Shown in pieces: positions 34,432 to 46,000 of a stretch of 64,000 nt of DNA; the first letter of the stretch is position 1, and each line of letters begins with the position of its first letter. The notes under the pieces are model-generated. The model searched no databases. It was not told the DNA's origin and saw nothing but the letters and a program-made list of their open reading frames with translations. Origin of the DNA: Oscheius sp. JU75 (Eukaryota > Nematoda > Chromadorea > Rhabditida > Rhabditidae); assembly GCA_037178855.1 (NCBI GenBank), contig JASJZC010000005.1, positions 6,200,001-6,264,000 on the forward strand, read 5' to 3'. A program made the position numbers and the translations under genes.

Positions 34432-37284
34432 ATGGTCGAGATGGCAATTGGAGGAGCCAATTCGACAAGACTTCACGAGTTTCTGCACGGCGATTCGACA
34501 GTGATTCCGGACGATCTGAAGCCATTTATCAATGAGACGGCTCTTCTTGAGTTCAGAAGAAAGAACGAGACTGAGGTTGGTTATTTTCGGCTCAGATATA
34601 AGAAACCAGGATTGGGTAATCAGAGACGAAGACGTGGCTGAAGAAGAGTATCCGGACTTGAACAAGGCCTATTATGATGGGGACAAGACAGTGGTCAACA
34701 TCTCCCCAGAAGCGGGAGAGCAGTTATATCAACACTGGATTGACCAGGCTGTCTCTGGACTAATGGCTGCGGTGGCTACTAAGAAGTAAAAATACCTACT
34801 GAATCTTTGAGGTGGTTTTTAGACTGGAAGAGCTAGGAGATCGAGACAAAAGAGACCATCATAACTGTACAAAACAGGCCAAGACTGTCACAGCTCACGC
34901 AAAGTGTGTTGTGGAGTTGATGGATGCCACGCCTGTTATCAAGGTTACCGACAATGATGTCTTGGTGAAGATGGGTGAGATTTGGATTAGCAAGACGAAA
35001 CGGTTTAAATTCAGAAAAGCTCCGAAAGCACAAACTGGAGCAGTTGAAGAAGGACCACACCCACATCCATTCAATCTACAAGAAGCATATGAAGAGTAAG
35101 CCAGAAAGGATTAAGAAATGAAAAATGTGACCAGAGTTTTCTGAGGTCAAGAAGAGTTATATGAAGAAGAAGGAGACTGTCAAAGAACCTGACGATGATG
35201 GAAAATGGTTGGGATCGTTCAGATTCAAGAGACACACTCGACAGAAAAGATGGGTCGTCCACAACAAGGTTGAGATGCATAATTCTTGAGCAAACCAACC
35301 ATATTCAGAAAAGCTACAAACTTCAAGGAACGAAAAAAGCCAGTCTTCTAGGAGATATTGCGAAGAAGTTGAGAAAAACTGTCAGAGCTTTCAAGAACAA
35401 GGAGGATGAAGACTTCGAGTAGTACTTTTTGTTATTTGTAAGCAAAACACTTTAGATGGCAAGTGACGATGGAGGAAATAATGGTTGAGGCGAAGCGGCT
35501 TCAGAAGATTGAAAAAGTGAAGAAGATGCTTCAAAAGAGAATCGAGAGCTTCGGTCAAATAGCCAAAGATTTTGGAATCGACGCCAATCCCGGATTCAAA
35601 GCTTTCGATTTTGTCAATGACGACGACCCAATCATCAAATCGAAAGAAGACCAGATCAAAGATGCTCGAGAACGAGAAAAGAATCTGACCGTGGACGAAC
35701 AGATCATGAGGGCACCTATCAAACTGATCAGAGAAGGTAAGAGACTAAATTTCGATTAAGAAGAAAGTTAGGAGTGAAATTGGGCATGGCCTTGAGCGGC
35801 AAAGATGTGTCTACTTTTGATAATAAAACGGTCAAGATGATCTCTCCTCGAGTAATGTCTTTGGTACCGGTAGATGAGGAAGAAGAAAAAGACACGGTAA
35901 CTTTTTTGTATCGCTAATTTCTAATAATCAGATCAACGTCCTTTCACCCTCCCTTTTCTCCTTTTACAACAAAAGTGGACCACAAGAACAGCTCAGTTTC
36001 CCGAGTCTCACGAAAAAGTTTGATGAAGACGGTCATCAGGAAATGTTGAACTTTGTGTTCGAAGCCAGTGGAGTGTCAGACGCCGCTCTCTACATGAAAT
36101 ACCTCAGCCAACAGAAGGAGAGGGAACAGTTCTTCGATCATCTGAGATCTGACGCAGCTGACAAGAAGAACTCGTCGTTTTCAAGAGAAGAAATCAGCAA
36201 GTATGTGGGAGAGGACGAGCGCAAGAGAATGGACAGACTGGAGCAACTTCACCATATGTTCAGTGAAGAACAGGTGAGACTAAATGCTGTTCTTGAAATA
36301 CTTCGCTCAGATTGGGAAACTGAACAAGACGGGATACTTCGGAATGACTGATGAACAGATTGAGTTCATTTACGGAGAGGACTCTCCGTACAACAACAGT
36401 CAATCCCTTACAATGTACAAGAACATAACCGAAGAGAAACAAAAGGAGGCTGTTGAGAACACTATCAGAAAACTAGCGGCAGAAGAAATCGCCTTCAAAG
36501 TTCAACGCCAAAAGGATATTGTTCTGCAATTTTTGCAATTCACTGCACTCGTCAACGATCCGAAGAGTAAGACTTTTTCCACCCTGTTTCAGACGTGTTT
36601 CAGCTGCATCGCAACCTATCATTCTAACCCCAGTAATGCTGTCAACTTTGATCCTCTCACCGGCCGTATTCGGTAGTTAATTCATTTTCTCTTATCATGG
36701 AGATACAGGCGTAGTCGTTTTGAGCCCGTGGCTATTCGTGCCTTTGATCCTCTCGCCCCGTCTTCTCGGCCCTATCATCCTCAACCCCTTCGCCTTCGTT
36801 CCAGTTATTCTCAGTCCATTAGCTGCCAACCCCATTGGTTAATCCTACTCGATCCATTTAACAATATTTCTTTCAGTTCTCTGTCCAGGAGTCGGCCTTG
36901 TGATCATTCTCTCACCACTCGTCCTCAACCCTTTCATTCTGACAGTAAGACAAAGGAATTTAATGTCTGAACACATTTTCAGCCAATTGCTCTCACCCCT
37001 GTGATTTTGAGTCCATTCGCTCTTTCTCCCTTCATCGGTAAGCTATCTTGCTTTAGATATCTCAACTTTTCTAGCCGATCCAAATGTGCTGACACCAATC
37101 ATCTTGTCTCCTTTTGTTCTCTCTTCTTTAATCTGGTCTCCTCCAGGTAGGAAGGCAGTATATTCCTCTCAAAGACCTTTCAGCGGTGTCTGCTTTTGTC
37201 CTGACTCCTTACGCCCTTTCTCCTGTCATACAATCTGATGGAGCCGTCTTCACAGCCGTCTTATCACCCAGTTGGCTCAGTTAG
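34432..37284 (+). CDS. MLT-10-like moulting protein with Leu-Ser-Pro repeats
   Basis: Many exons, introns mostly 34-45 nt. The N-terminal half is charged ([49 protein letters not shown]). The middle has [20 protein letters not shown] and [20 protein letters not shown], then [20 protein letters not shown] and [20 protein letters not shown], the family core. The C-terminus repeats a hydrophobic (V/I)ILSPxxxxPxIL unit, as in [17 protein letters not shown] and [11 protein letters not shown]. This is the layout of the nematode MLT-10 family of secreted moulting proteins. The start shown is the first reliable ATG; an upstream exon with a signal peptide is expected near 34308 (MFFVIA...), but its phase does not close. 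AATAAA near 37320. Confidence 0.8.
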
Positions 37285-37686
37285 CTCATCGTTTTTTGTA
37301 CATATGGTTCTTTTTCCAATAAATATACCTTTGGCATGGGTCCCTTTCACATAAAACGCTGCTGTTTTGCAGCGACAACCTAATTTTGAACAGGATTAAC
37401 ACCGTCTTTATTTGCTGACTAATTCCTCTCTAAGTGGGACAGCCTCTAAAAATATTTCTTGGTGTTCAGAAAACATTTTAGGGATGAAAACAGTCGTTTG
37501 AAAGACTTATTTTCACTGAGACATGACCTATTTGTTAGACGGGGTCTCCTCGACATTGTTGAGCAAATACAAATAGGTAAGGTGATGTAAATGTTTGTAC
37601 CAGACTTCTGTGCACTGAATAACAAGAAGGAACTATATAATCGGGTCGTTGGAGAAAGAAGACAAGAGTTCAGTTTTTGACTGAAC
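37285..37686. other. Intergenic region with promoter
   Basis: Holds the poly(A) signal near 37320 and a TATA box at 37634. No other feature recognised. Confidence 0.5.
37634..37641 (+). promoter_or_regulatory. TATA box of the Tyr/Asn/Ser-rich gene
   Basis: TATATAAT, about 50 nt before the ATG at 37687. Confidence 0.5.
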
Positions 37687-38254
37687 ATGAAGCTTCTTCT
37701 CACTGTAGCATTCATCGTCGCTGTCTGCAGTGCCGCCTCTCTTTCCTCCTACCAAACGTCTTCTTCGACCTACTCGCCTTACAGAGGAAACCAGTAGTAA
37801 GTTATGGGGTCAGACCATAATTAATGCCGGTTGCAGCGACTCAAACTCTGGTTACAACGGTTACAACAGCGGATACAACAGCCAGGGCTACAATAGTGGT
37901 TACGACTCGAACAGAAACTACGACTCCAACTACAACCGTAACGGGTTGAGCAGTTCCTCGTCAAGCAACTACCCGTATAGCAGCAACAATGGATACAACC
38001 AGGGCTCCCGTTACAATATGGACTCGTCCTATCCCAGTGGATACAGTTCCGAATACAGTTCTGGCTATAACTCCGGATATAACCGAGACTCCAACAGCCA
38101 GCAGTATAACAATCGGTACAACCCCTACCCGTCGAACAGTAACTACAATTCCGGATACAACGGCCAGAGCGGATACTCCAGCAGTAACAGAAACTACGAC
38201 TCGAACAATCGCTACAGTTCCACGACGAGCAGCAGCGGACTTTTTGGAAAGTAA
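37687..38254 (+). CDS. Secreted Tyr/Asn/Ser/Gly-rich protein ending LFGK
   Basis: Signal peptide MKLLLTVAFIVAVCSAA, then TSSSTYSPYRGNQ. A 44-nt intron splits a Tyr codon. Exon 2 is low-complexity, with repeated (S/N)-G-Y-N-S units such as SGYNGYNSGYNSQGYNSGYD and many Tyr. The chain ends SSSGLFGK at 38254. Such Tyr/Gly-rich secreted chains are often cuticular or extracellular-matrix components, where Tyr can be crosslinked; that role is inferred. The shorter tandem paralogue at 38590 shares the exon structure and the LFGK end. A proline-free shadow frame on the same strand (37989) is not coding. Confidence 0.75.
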
Positions 38255-38589
38255 AAGATTCGAGAAGAAGCTAGCCGTCGATTCGGTCGATCATTCAATG
38301 CTTTCCCATTATGGGATACAGCCGGTGTACATTTTGTAAATAAATCTGCAACATGACCCCCTTTTCACCTAATGTCTGGAAGTAATCCTATCATCGATGA
38401 CTCATAAGACGATGTTTTCGGACGTGAAGGCCACGAGAAGCTTTACCTATTTGCCAGCTGAGTCGGCTCCTGTTGGCACCGAGAAGAACAAACATTCGTC
38501 CGACAATTGAAACAGCTCTTAGAGTTCAACAGTTATGACAACAGAATGGCTACTTAAACTCAACAGAGAAGGTGGAAGTTCAGAAAAGA
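38255..38589. other. Spacer between the Tyr-rich paralogues
   Basis: Contains the poly(A) signal AATAAA near 38338 of the first copy and the promoter of the second. Nothing else seen. Confidence 0.5.
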
Positions 38590-38947
38590 ATGAAGTTGAT
38601 CGGCCTTCTTTCTCTTATTGCCACTTGTTGCGCGTTGAGTCTACCCAGTTTCCTTGGAGGGACAAGCACCAGTACTCCTTCTTCTCCTTACCAACAGGCC
38701 CAATATGACATGAACCGTCAGGATGGACAATGGTTTTTTCTTTTTTTCAGTTGTAAAGAAAATTATCATTAGGATCTGGGTTCCCAACTCTGCTCTCCGC
38801 GACATTGTTAACACAAACAGCTACTCATCTTCGGGTTACAACAGCAACTCCAACTCGAACAGCAGATACCAGAGTCCATACAACACAAATAGTTTCTACA
38901 ACAACAGACAAACAACGACAACCTACTCCAGTCTTTTTGGAAAGTGA
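38590..38947 (+). CDS. Shorter Tyr/Asn/Ser-rich secreted paralogue ending LFGK
   Basis: Signal peptide MKLIGLLSLIATCCALSLP, then SFLGGTSTSTPSSPYQQAQY and DMNRQDGQ. The intron (GTTTTTTC...CATTAG, about 41 nt) splits a Trp codon. Exon 2 gives VPNSALRDIVNTNSYSSSGY, NSNSNSNSRYQSPYNTNSFY and the end YSSLFGK at 38947. It shares the two-exon layout, composition and C-terminus with the gene at 37687 and is probably its shorter duplicate. Extracellular; function unknown. Confidence 0.72.
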
Positions 38948-41900
38948 TTTGTCATTAAAGATTCATATGGTGCTTTGAAGATACACGGACGCAATTTTTG
39001 ATATTACATTGCAGTAACTTTAATTGCAACTTTTTTGAAGCTTCAGTATTTCAGCGAAGTTTCAAATTTGCCTCTTCTTATTATATTGTTTCTGCTAGAA
39101 CAATAAAAAGAAGGACTATTTGGAAATTGCGCCCTTGTACCATCAAAGGACCGAGTTGCCACTTTCCTCCTAGGTGATGTTCTGCAAATTTGTAGTTGTA
39201 GGACACTTAAAAAAAAACAAATATGGGTTTGCCTGTAAAGTGTCTTCAACCGACTTGTCTTTGTACCAACTGTCTTCTTATCTCACGCCTAACGAGCAAC
39301 TATCCTGCTCTTGCATCAGGTTTACTGCGTGCTCATGAATTTAGCGTTAGTGATGTCAAGTACACCCTCACCCGGAAATACTAAATTTGTACTGAATAAC
39401 ATTTGGGAGTGATGTATTCGCATCAAAGGATAATCCAGTTCATTTTGGATCCTTACAATAAAACCCTGTGAAAAATGAACAGTGGTCGCATTAGAGCAGA
39501 AATAGAGCGATCAAGTACAAAGACTGTTCGCTGAAAAGGACAAATTTGGACAACGCAGATTGTACTATCGTCTCTGTAAAGTGCAAAAGTAGCAGGAACT
39601 CTGCTCGCGCCCATAAAATGAGAAATATGTTCCTCATCCCAGTGGGATCACTGATCGCTACTATTTAGCGTCTTCGCCATCCCATTCAGAGTGCTCGCTC
39701 CGTCTTTCGATCTCTCTCTCTTCCGATCTCTACGAAGGAAGCGTCTGCACTCGATCAAAGATTCCTCTTTTCCACTTTTGACCTCCTGCAACCAGAAGTA
39801 CTTACTCACTCCTTCGCGGATTACACTCCCTGATTCTAGTCTACCCTTTCTCTGATTCGAGTGATGCGATTAGAAACTGTTTTTATATAATTCTTGAGAG
39901 AAACAGAAAAGTGAATTGGCTTAAAGTGATGGTAGAGACCTTTAGCTGAAAATGCTGGGGTTAGGGGAACCCGCCCTGCGTCCATCATTTCAAAGCTGAG
40001 AATGCGTCGCTCGACATTGCCCTCTGAATCGCAGTACCTATGTCCCAGTATGCTAGTCTTCCGACAACCGACTGTGGTAAGTCGAGACAATAGTCCAGGG
40101 AGTGTGAGAATTTCTGTTTCCTGCTAGTTTAACATGTGTTTTTCATTGTTTGCCGCTGTTTTAACGCAATTTCAGTTGGCGGCGGCACTATCTCCCATAA
40201 TAATTCTTTCAAGAAAGACGTCCATGATGGTGAGTAACATTCTATTTGGTGCGACCGCTTTTTGTGTCGCTTACAAGAAACCTGCTGTCTCGTTCATGTT
40301 AAGCAGTTTACTACCTATAAGGCCTCTTGAATCGCTAAGTAGATCCTACTGAAACTGACAAGAGAGGGAGCAGTTTTGTTGAGCTGTCTCTCTTCTGATT
40401 TTCTGTGGGTGTTTTTGACAAACGAATAGCTCGGAGAATACAGTAATGGTTGGAAAGTTTGAACAATGACGATCAACAGCTTCTGCTTTCTTTCGATTTG
40501 TCTTCTAGGAAGAAAAAAAAAGGTTAAATTGGAAACTTTTCTAACCACGCCAACCACCCTCACATATCTCGTCAATAATAAAATCAACTTCACCTGCTCA
40601 TCGATATTGAGTTATCATAACAGCAATTTAATATTGACTGATTATTCTGATCAACTGATAGCCTGGGCAGTAGGTAGTCTTTTGCGTCAACACATGATAC
40701 CCCAATCCTCTGATAATTTCCCGAACGGATCCTTGTCTGAGACATGCTAAAAGACATCTTCTTGAAGTGTTCATCATCTTCTTATTGTGTAAAAAGTCAC
40801 GGCGCCCGGGTCAATTATGGGATCAGTGGAACAGATCCAATAAAAATAGGTTTACTGCTTCGGGCTGCTAATTGGTGGTCTTGATGTTTGCTTCAAAAGA
40901 ATAACTTATTCTACTCACGTAGACGCATTATCCTTGGAAATCTTTTTACGCCTAGTCACTTATGATTCTATGATCCGGCATATCCGAACGGATATGTTAT
41001 CCAATTTATCTTTGAGCCCAGATTAAAGGAGTAGTCCTATACAGGCAAGCTGCCACACCACGTTAATTGCGATATCTCCAAGAAATTTAAAGTACTAACT
41101 TCTCTTTTAGCCACGTAGCCTACATGTGAATCAGTCTAACTTCCCTATTTCTGGGAACTTAGAGAATTGCCGGGTGCCAGAGTTTACAGATAAGAGCAGA
41201 CGGAATCAACCATGTTCTCACGTATCATTGGCTAAATTGGACAGAACTAGTGAGAAATGATCACCAACACTCTTGTTTTCCCAAACTAGTTATCCTAGCA
41301 GGAACTTCCTGAAGCAGGCATTAGAAAATAAAGAGGATCTTTGCCCTTATAAATTTTGACCCCTTCAGTTCACAACTTTTTTCGAACATCGGCTCACACG
41401 TATCATCGGCAAAATCCAATCAAAATGGGGACTTCAGTTCGATCAAAACTTGTTGCTTATCCACAGTGAAAAGCTTGCTAAAGAAAACCACCAAAAGCGA
41501 CAAAGAGAAACTAATTAAACTCTCGTCGAAATCTCATCGGACTCTCAATTTTCCCGCCGATCCCATCATTTGCACATAGCCCGTGGGTATTCGTTCACCA
41601 ACTTCCATTCGAACCAGTCCGTCGAAATGTCTTTTCGTCGACCAAGCGTGAGTTTGTCAAGACCAACTTGTGTACAGAATTGCTCTCAAGCCAAAAATTT
41701 TCTCGTGAGTGGGCTCTCAATTAAAATGCGTGCCTCCCGTAATTGGACGAGTGTAATCCACTCTAATAAGGCAATTTGATGTACTCTCCCGGATTTCACT
41801 AGGAATGTTTCAATGGAAAATTGAGCATCCTGTAATTAGTCTTGCTCTTTGAATTAAAACAATTTAGACTCAAACTATAGGAGCTTGCAAGAACGAAGCT

Positions 41901-42847
41901 GTTTATGAGGCTGATATCTTCTGGATTTACTTGTACTTCTTCCTTGTGATAAGTTTTTGCTGTGCTGCTTTTATAGAATGCTCATGCAGTATAGTGGTTC
42001 GTCACAAGCTAATTATACAGGCGTTGTGAATCATAAGATTGCAGAGAGACTAGAAATAGCCCAACTGCGAGACCTAAACATATTTAGTTCGCTCCCGTAA
42101 CGAGGAACCTCCCATTCTGTACGGATGACCGGAGGTCCATTGATAGGAAATGCATTGCCTATTTGCTTCCTCTTAGCTTTTGCACCCCTTTGGTCTTCCC
42201 AGCAGTTTCCTGCACTCTATAACTTAGGTCATTTTATATATCAAGTCCTTTTGAACTCGACATACTTTCTTGGTCTAAAAGTCACATGACCCACCAAAGT
42301 TCACAAATGGACTGATCGCTTTTCCCTCTCTCCCAAGCGAATTGCCTATTCTACCAAGTAACAATCTGTCTGCTTTCCACGAAAATCAAAAGAATGGCTA
42401 GCAAATATGCTATGAGCAGTCAAAGATCTTACTCCATCTAGTCGAATGTCCTTCTAACGCGTGGAGAAGCATCCAGACACTTTTCAAAGTGTCTTTGACG
42501 AAAAAGAACTAAAAAACTTTTAAAAGCAGGAAGTTATCTAATCAGTCTCCTTTGGGGCCGTTTGTCTGATGCTGCAAAGACAGCTCGTTTTTTATCACCC
42601 TCGAACAAACTGACAAACGGCTCTGCATAGCCCGGATCCGATCACAAAAACTTGGGGATTAGTCTTTTCTTTCGGAGTTCGTATAAACTTCGCAGTTTTG
42701 AGGTTTATCTCTCGCTTTGCAACATCTCTAGAGCTCTTCAGAAAAAGGCGGTCCTCTCACTTTGTGCTTCGTGCGCAAAAACGCAATTCGTCTGCTAAAA
42801 GAGTTCTTTCGTCCATCCTCCCTCGCTCCGAAACAAGCTGTTTGCAG
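38948..42847. other. Gene-poor region, 3.9 kb
   Basis: No exon chain, RNA gene or transposon end was recognised on either strand. Open frames here (for example minus 39836-40090, which begins with TTG) lack a proper start, splicing or a domain. Two related stretches share CACGTATCATYGGC (about 41219 and 41398) and may be remnants of one repeat. A TATAAA at 42682 lies 166 nt before the globin ATG and may belong to it. Confidence 0.5.
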
Positions 42848-43869
42848 ATGGATCTTCTGGAGAAGATCAGTGAAGAGGACAAAGATCTCATTCGAAGCAG
42901 TTGGGTTATTCTGAACAAGAACATCAACCACACAGCGTACAACATTTTCGAAATGATCTTCAGTCAGAGTCCGGATACAAAGCAGGTGGGAATTTCGGAG
43001 AGATCGATGAGAACTTCTTGAACTTTCAGCTCTTTCCATTTATGAAAATACAGGCGTCTGGAAGGTCAAAAGAGATGGAGTTTCATGGTCTCAGATTTAT
43101 GCAGGTCAGTTCGAAATTCATGAGCCGTCTCGTTCTAATTGGCTTTGATGACATTGTTGATGTGTCTGGCCGTTCCCCCGAGACCCCAAAGCTTAATTTC
43201 TTCTGGTTCTCCAAATACTTCTTTAGGTCTTAGAATCCGTGGTCAAGGCTCTCGACAATCCGGGCTCTTTGGATCCGCTCTGCGACAACCTGGGCAGAGT
43301 TCATGGCAGACTGGCTGAATCGCGGGGATTCAAAGCCCACCACTGGGGCGTCTTCATTGAATGCACCTTGTTCCACTTCAGGAAAGTCCTCCATGCTGTA
43401 TGTAAAAGGGATATTGGAATATGATGAAGTTTTAGGACCATCAGTTCTCGGGAATGGTTCGACTAGATCGGGCTATAATTCTGTGGAGAACTATTCTTAG
43501 AGTACTCATTCGGAGAATGAAGGTAATACCTCAGTATGGAAAGCGACGGGATTCTCTTTTTACAGATCGGTCTGACAACAGATCTCAAGAATCGGCAAGC
43601 CAATCGTGACGGTGAAGATCCAAACTTTTCATCTGACGCATCCATTTCCCCGACGGCCGAGATCAAACGTAATTACAATTGTATAGAGAGAGATTATTGT
43701 ATTTCCAGGTACAATTGTCAATCTTCCTCCTTTGGCTCACTCGGTCACACTTCCCGTCTTGCCAACTACAAAAAGTGGGTCTGCCTCCAAACTTGACAGT
43801 CTTTGTGAGCTTTTCAGTTCTAGTTTAGACATTCATCTTTGTTTCCGCACAAAAAACTTGTTCAGGTGA
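42848..43869 (+). CDS. Globin with C-terminal extension
   Basis: Exon 1 starts MDLLEKISEEDKDLIRSSWV, then NIFEMIFSQSPDTKQ. Next exon LFPFMK...EMEFHGLRFMQ holds the likely distal His (E7). VLESVVKALDNPGSLDPLCD and NLGRVHGRLAESRGFKAHHW place the proximal His (F8) in GRVHGRL. WGVFIECTLFHFRKVLHA is helix G, and DHQFSGMVRLDRAIILWRTI is helix H. A basic, Ser/Pro-rich tail continues over two more exons (IGLTTDLKNRQANRDGEDPN ...). Intron lengths are 38-140 nt. A straight read stops at 43869. An in-frame-like exon 43870-44012 (VNAVVFSVHSEISEDV...) may be the true end, but its phase is unresolved. A nematode globin, haem-binding; the specific role is unknown. Confidence 0.82.
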
Positions 43870-43985
43870 ACGCAGTTGTCTTCTCCGTCCACTCCGAGAT
43901 TTCAGAAGACGTTTCACCAATCGAGGTTCTGATAAATAAGCGCTCTCTCCGAATAAAGGTCAACAACGTAGTTTATTTGGTCCAA

Positions 43986-44367
43986 TCAGACCGCTATGAC
44001 ACCTTCCCATAGTCTGCCACGGCTGTTGTCCACTTTATACTGGGTCAGGTACTGCCATTCTTCGGGGTTCTGAAAGATTTACAGTGGATTCAAAAAATAA
44101 ATGTTACCCAATAACGCTCTGGCGCAACAAAGTATGAGTTCGCGAGGGGGACAGTAGCAAAGTCTCTCATGTTGATACTGCGTCCTTGTTTGACCGGAAG
44201 GAGAGCAGGGTACGCTGAAAAAAAATGGATTGGTTAGAAACTCTGTATATATGGTTTGTGTGCTTATAGCACCCACCTGGCTATGAAGCACAAAGAATTT
44301 GGCTCTTACCATACAAAAAATTGAAGAGAACAACGAGGAAAAGAACGGAGAGTAGCGTCTTCTGCAT
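43986..44367 (-). CDS. Small secreted protein, 82 aa
   Basis: The ATG at 44367 gives the signal peptide MQKTLLSVLFLVVLFNFLYA. After a longer intron (about 115 nt) comes YPALLPVKQGRSINMRDFAT, VPLANSYFVAPERYW, then after a 38-nt intron NPEEWQYLTQYKVDNSRGRL and WEGVIAV (stop 43988-43986). There are no Cys. Single basic residues (KQGR, APER, SRGR) could be processing sites, so a neuropeptide-like precursor is possible but unproven. The 3' end overlaps the possible last exon of the convergent globin gene. Confidence 0.62.
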
Positions 44368-45484
44368 CACCTGAACCACCATTAGTTGACAATGATAGAA
44401 AGTGTGATGTGGAGTAAAATCAAGATCTTCTCATAGTTTGAAAAGGGCAAACCTCCCGCACACTACAAGGTTCCCACAGGAAATGAGACGTCAATCAGAC
44501 CCGTAAAATATCGCAACACTATCCGAACTACGTAATTCATCGGAGAAGAAATGAGGCTGGAAGCGCTGGCTTATAAAGGAGGTCAAACAATGAAAAACGT
44601 CCCATTTATAGAGTTAACCCGAAACTGATAAAAGTCAAAGAAATGAAACAATCCGGCATCATTTCGTGCAAGTTTTTGCAAGAAGAAAAGGTTTCTTTTT
44701 TGAAATGTACAGAGCGCCAAAGAGTAAAGATTTCCATAGAACAGATCACTTATATGGCCGAGATTAATACCAGGCGTGAATGACATCTTCATTAACATTA
44801 GAACAGTACGGGCTTACTAAGAGCTTAGTTCGCCTATGACCACACAGTTCGCCTATGACCACGAAAAGGTCGATGTGGGTGATTGAACCGAATGTTCTTT
44901 CACAAAAGCATTTTAAAAGAAGATGGTACTGGCACCGCTGTTAGATGAATATGGCAAGTGAGACACCAATCTGTTTATCAAAAAAAAGATTTTTGTAAGT
45001 GACGGCATTTAAACCCGATTTCAACTGCAGATCGTCTTGTTGATTGGATTAACTGGCTACCGTTCCCCAACATTTTGACAGGGAACGTTCGAGATTCGTC
45101 CCTGAGCCAGAGAAGTTTTTAGCGGACCAGATATAAAAGTCGGCATTTTGACTTCGATCATGTGGCAGGAAATACAAACCAAGAAAATAAGCTGTAAGGG
45201 TAGCCGATTGGTAACTCTCACGACAGAGGATTCCAAATTAGTTTCGAGGAAATAGTTTGAACTATTGAGAGTAGAGCGAAGTGCTTGGTGAAAGAACAGA
45301 CTGAACAGAGAGTTCCAATCTGCAAGAAGGACTTAGGTTTCAAACTGGCAGCTTATCCGTAATAGTTCCATAGTCAAGCTTTTCAGGACGTCATCCGGCT
45401 TTCTTACTTTGGTCAAAAGACATTTCACGGATTATAACTACGTGAAATTCTCTTTGAAAAACTTTTGTTGATCTTTGGCAGCTT
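44368..45484. other. Intergenic region
   Basis: Contains the short tandem repeat at 44827-44862. Otherwise no gene or RNA feature recognised. Confidence 0.5.
44827..44862. repeat. Two-copy tandem repeat, 19-bp period
   Basis: AGTTCGCCTATGACCAC occurs at 44827 and again at 44846, separated by two bases. Could be a paired regulatory site or slippage. Confidence 0.6.
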
Positions 45485-45898
45485 GTCAACAACGACTGTT
45501 CTCTGGACGAGAATTTGGTTGTAAAGGGAATCTTCGATCGGATGTTCTATCTGAAAGTATTCTTGACAATGTGTCAGGGAAACACTGTTTGTGATCACAG
45601 TGAAAATCTCACGTGTTCTGATGTCGAACTGATGGTGCTTCGATTCTTGGTCTGGCTTATTCACTCCCCAACAATTTTGTATCTCGAGGAATATGATTTG
45701 ATTTCAGTTCAGTATCTACTATTTTTTAGACTTTGCTCTTGCTGTGAATTATATTGGACAACCAAAGTGCATCAAACTTTTCGAACACGTTTTGTAGTGT
45801 TGAGACTCCACTTTGTACTCTTTTTGAGCACGAGTATCAAGTTGTACTGGACGTTTTTCTTTTTAAGGAGGAAGAAGAAACGTTTCGTTTTGCTCTAA
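45485..45898 (+). CDS. Possible 3' exon of an unrecognised gene
   Basis: After an acceptor-like TTTGGCAG a frame stays open for about 137 codons: QLVNNDCSLDENLVVKGIFD, DVELMVLRFLVWLIHSPTIL, YLEEYDLISVQYLLFF and then a Cys/Trp/basic end. The helical, Leu-rich middle could come from a nuclear-receptor ligand-binding domain, but the match is weak. No upstream exon with a start was found, so it may be a fragment or pseudogene. Confidence 0.28.
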   Translation, partial: VNNDCSLDENLVVKGIFDRMFYLKVFLTMCQGNTVCDHSENLTCSDVELMVLRFLVWLIHSPTILYLEEYDLISVQYLLFFRLCSCCELYWTTKVHQTFRTRFVVLRLHFVLFLSTSIKLYWTFFFLRRKKKRFVLL

Positions 45899-46000
45899 TT
45901 GCTCTGTTTTGCTATATGCGATAAGTAAAAGGGCAATTATACGGTTGTTTCGAGGGGTTGTCTCATCCCACGTCAATTAGATATCAAGTCAATCGTCAAG

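Noticed and set aside
37989-38339. 116-codon Thr/Pro/Arg-rich frame
   Set aside because: Shadow frame of the Tyr/Asn/Ser-rich repeats in the other phase.
39836-40090. 84-codon minus frame in the gene-poor region
   Set aside because: Starts from TTG; no signal peptide, domain, splice partner or promoter seen.
41200-41420. Two related stretches with CACGTATCAT
   Set aside because: Similarity is short (about 14 nt strongly matching) and no element boundary could be drawn.
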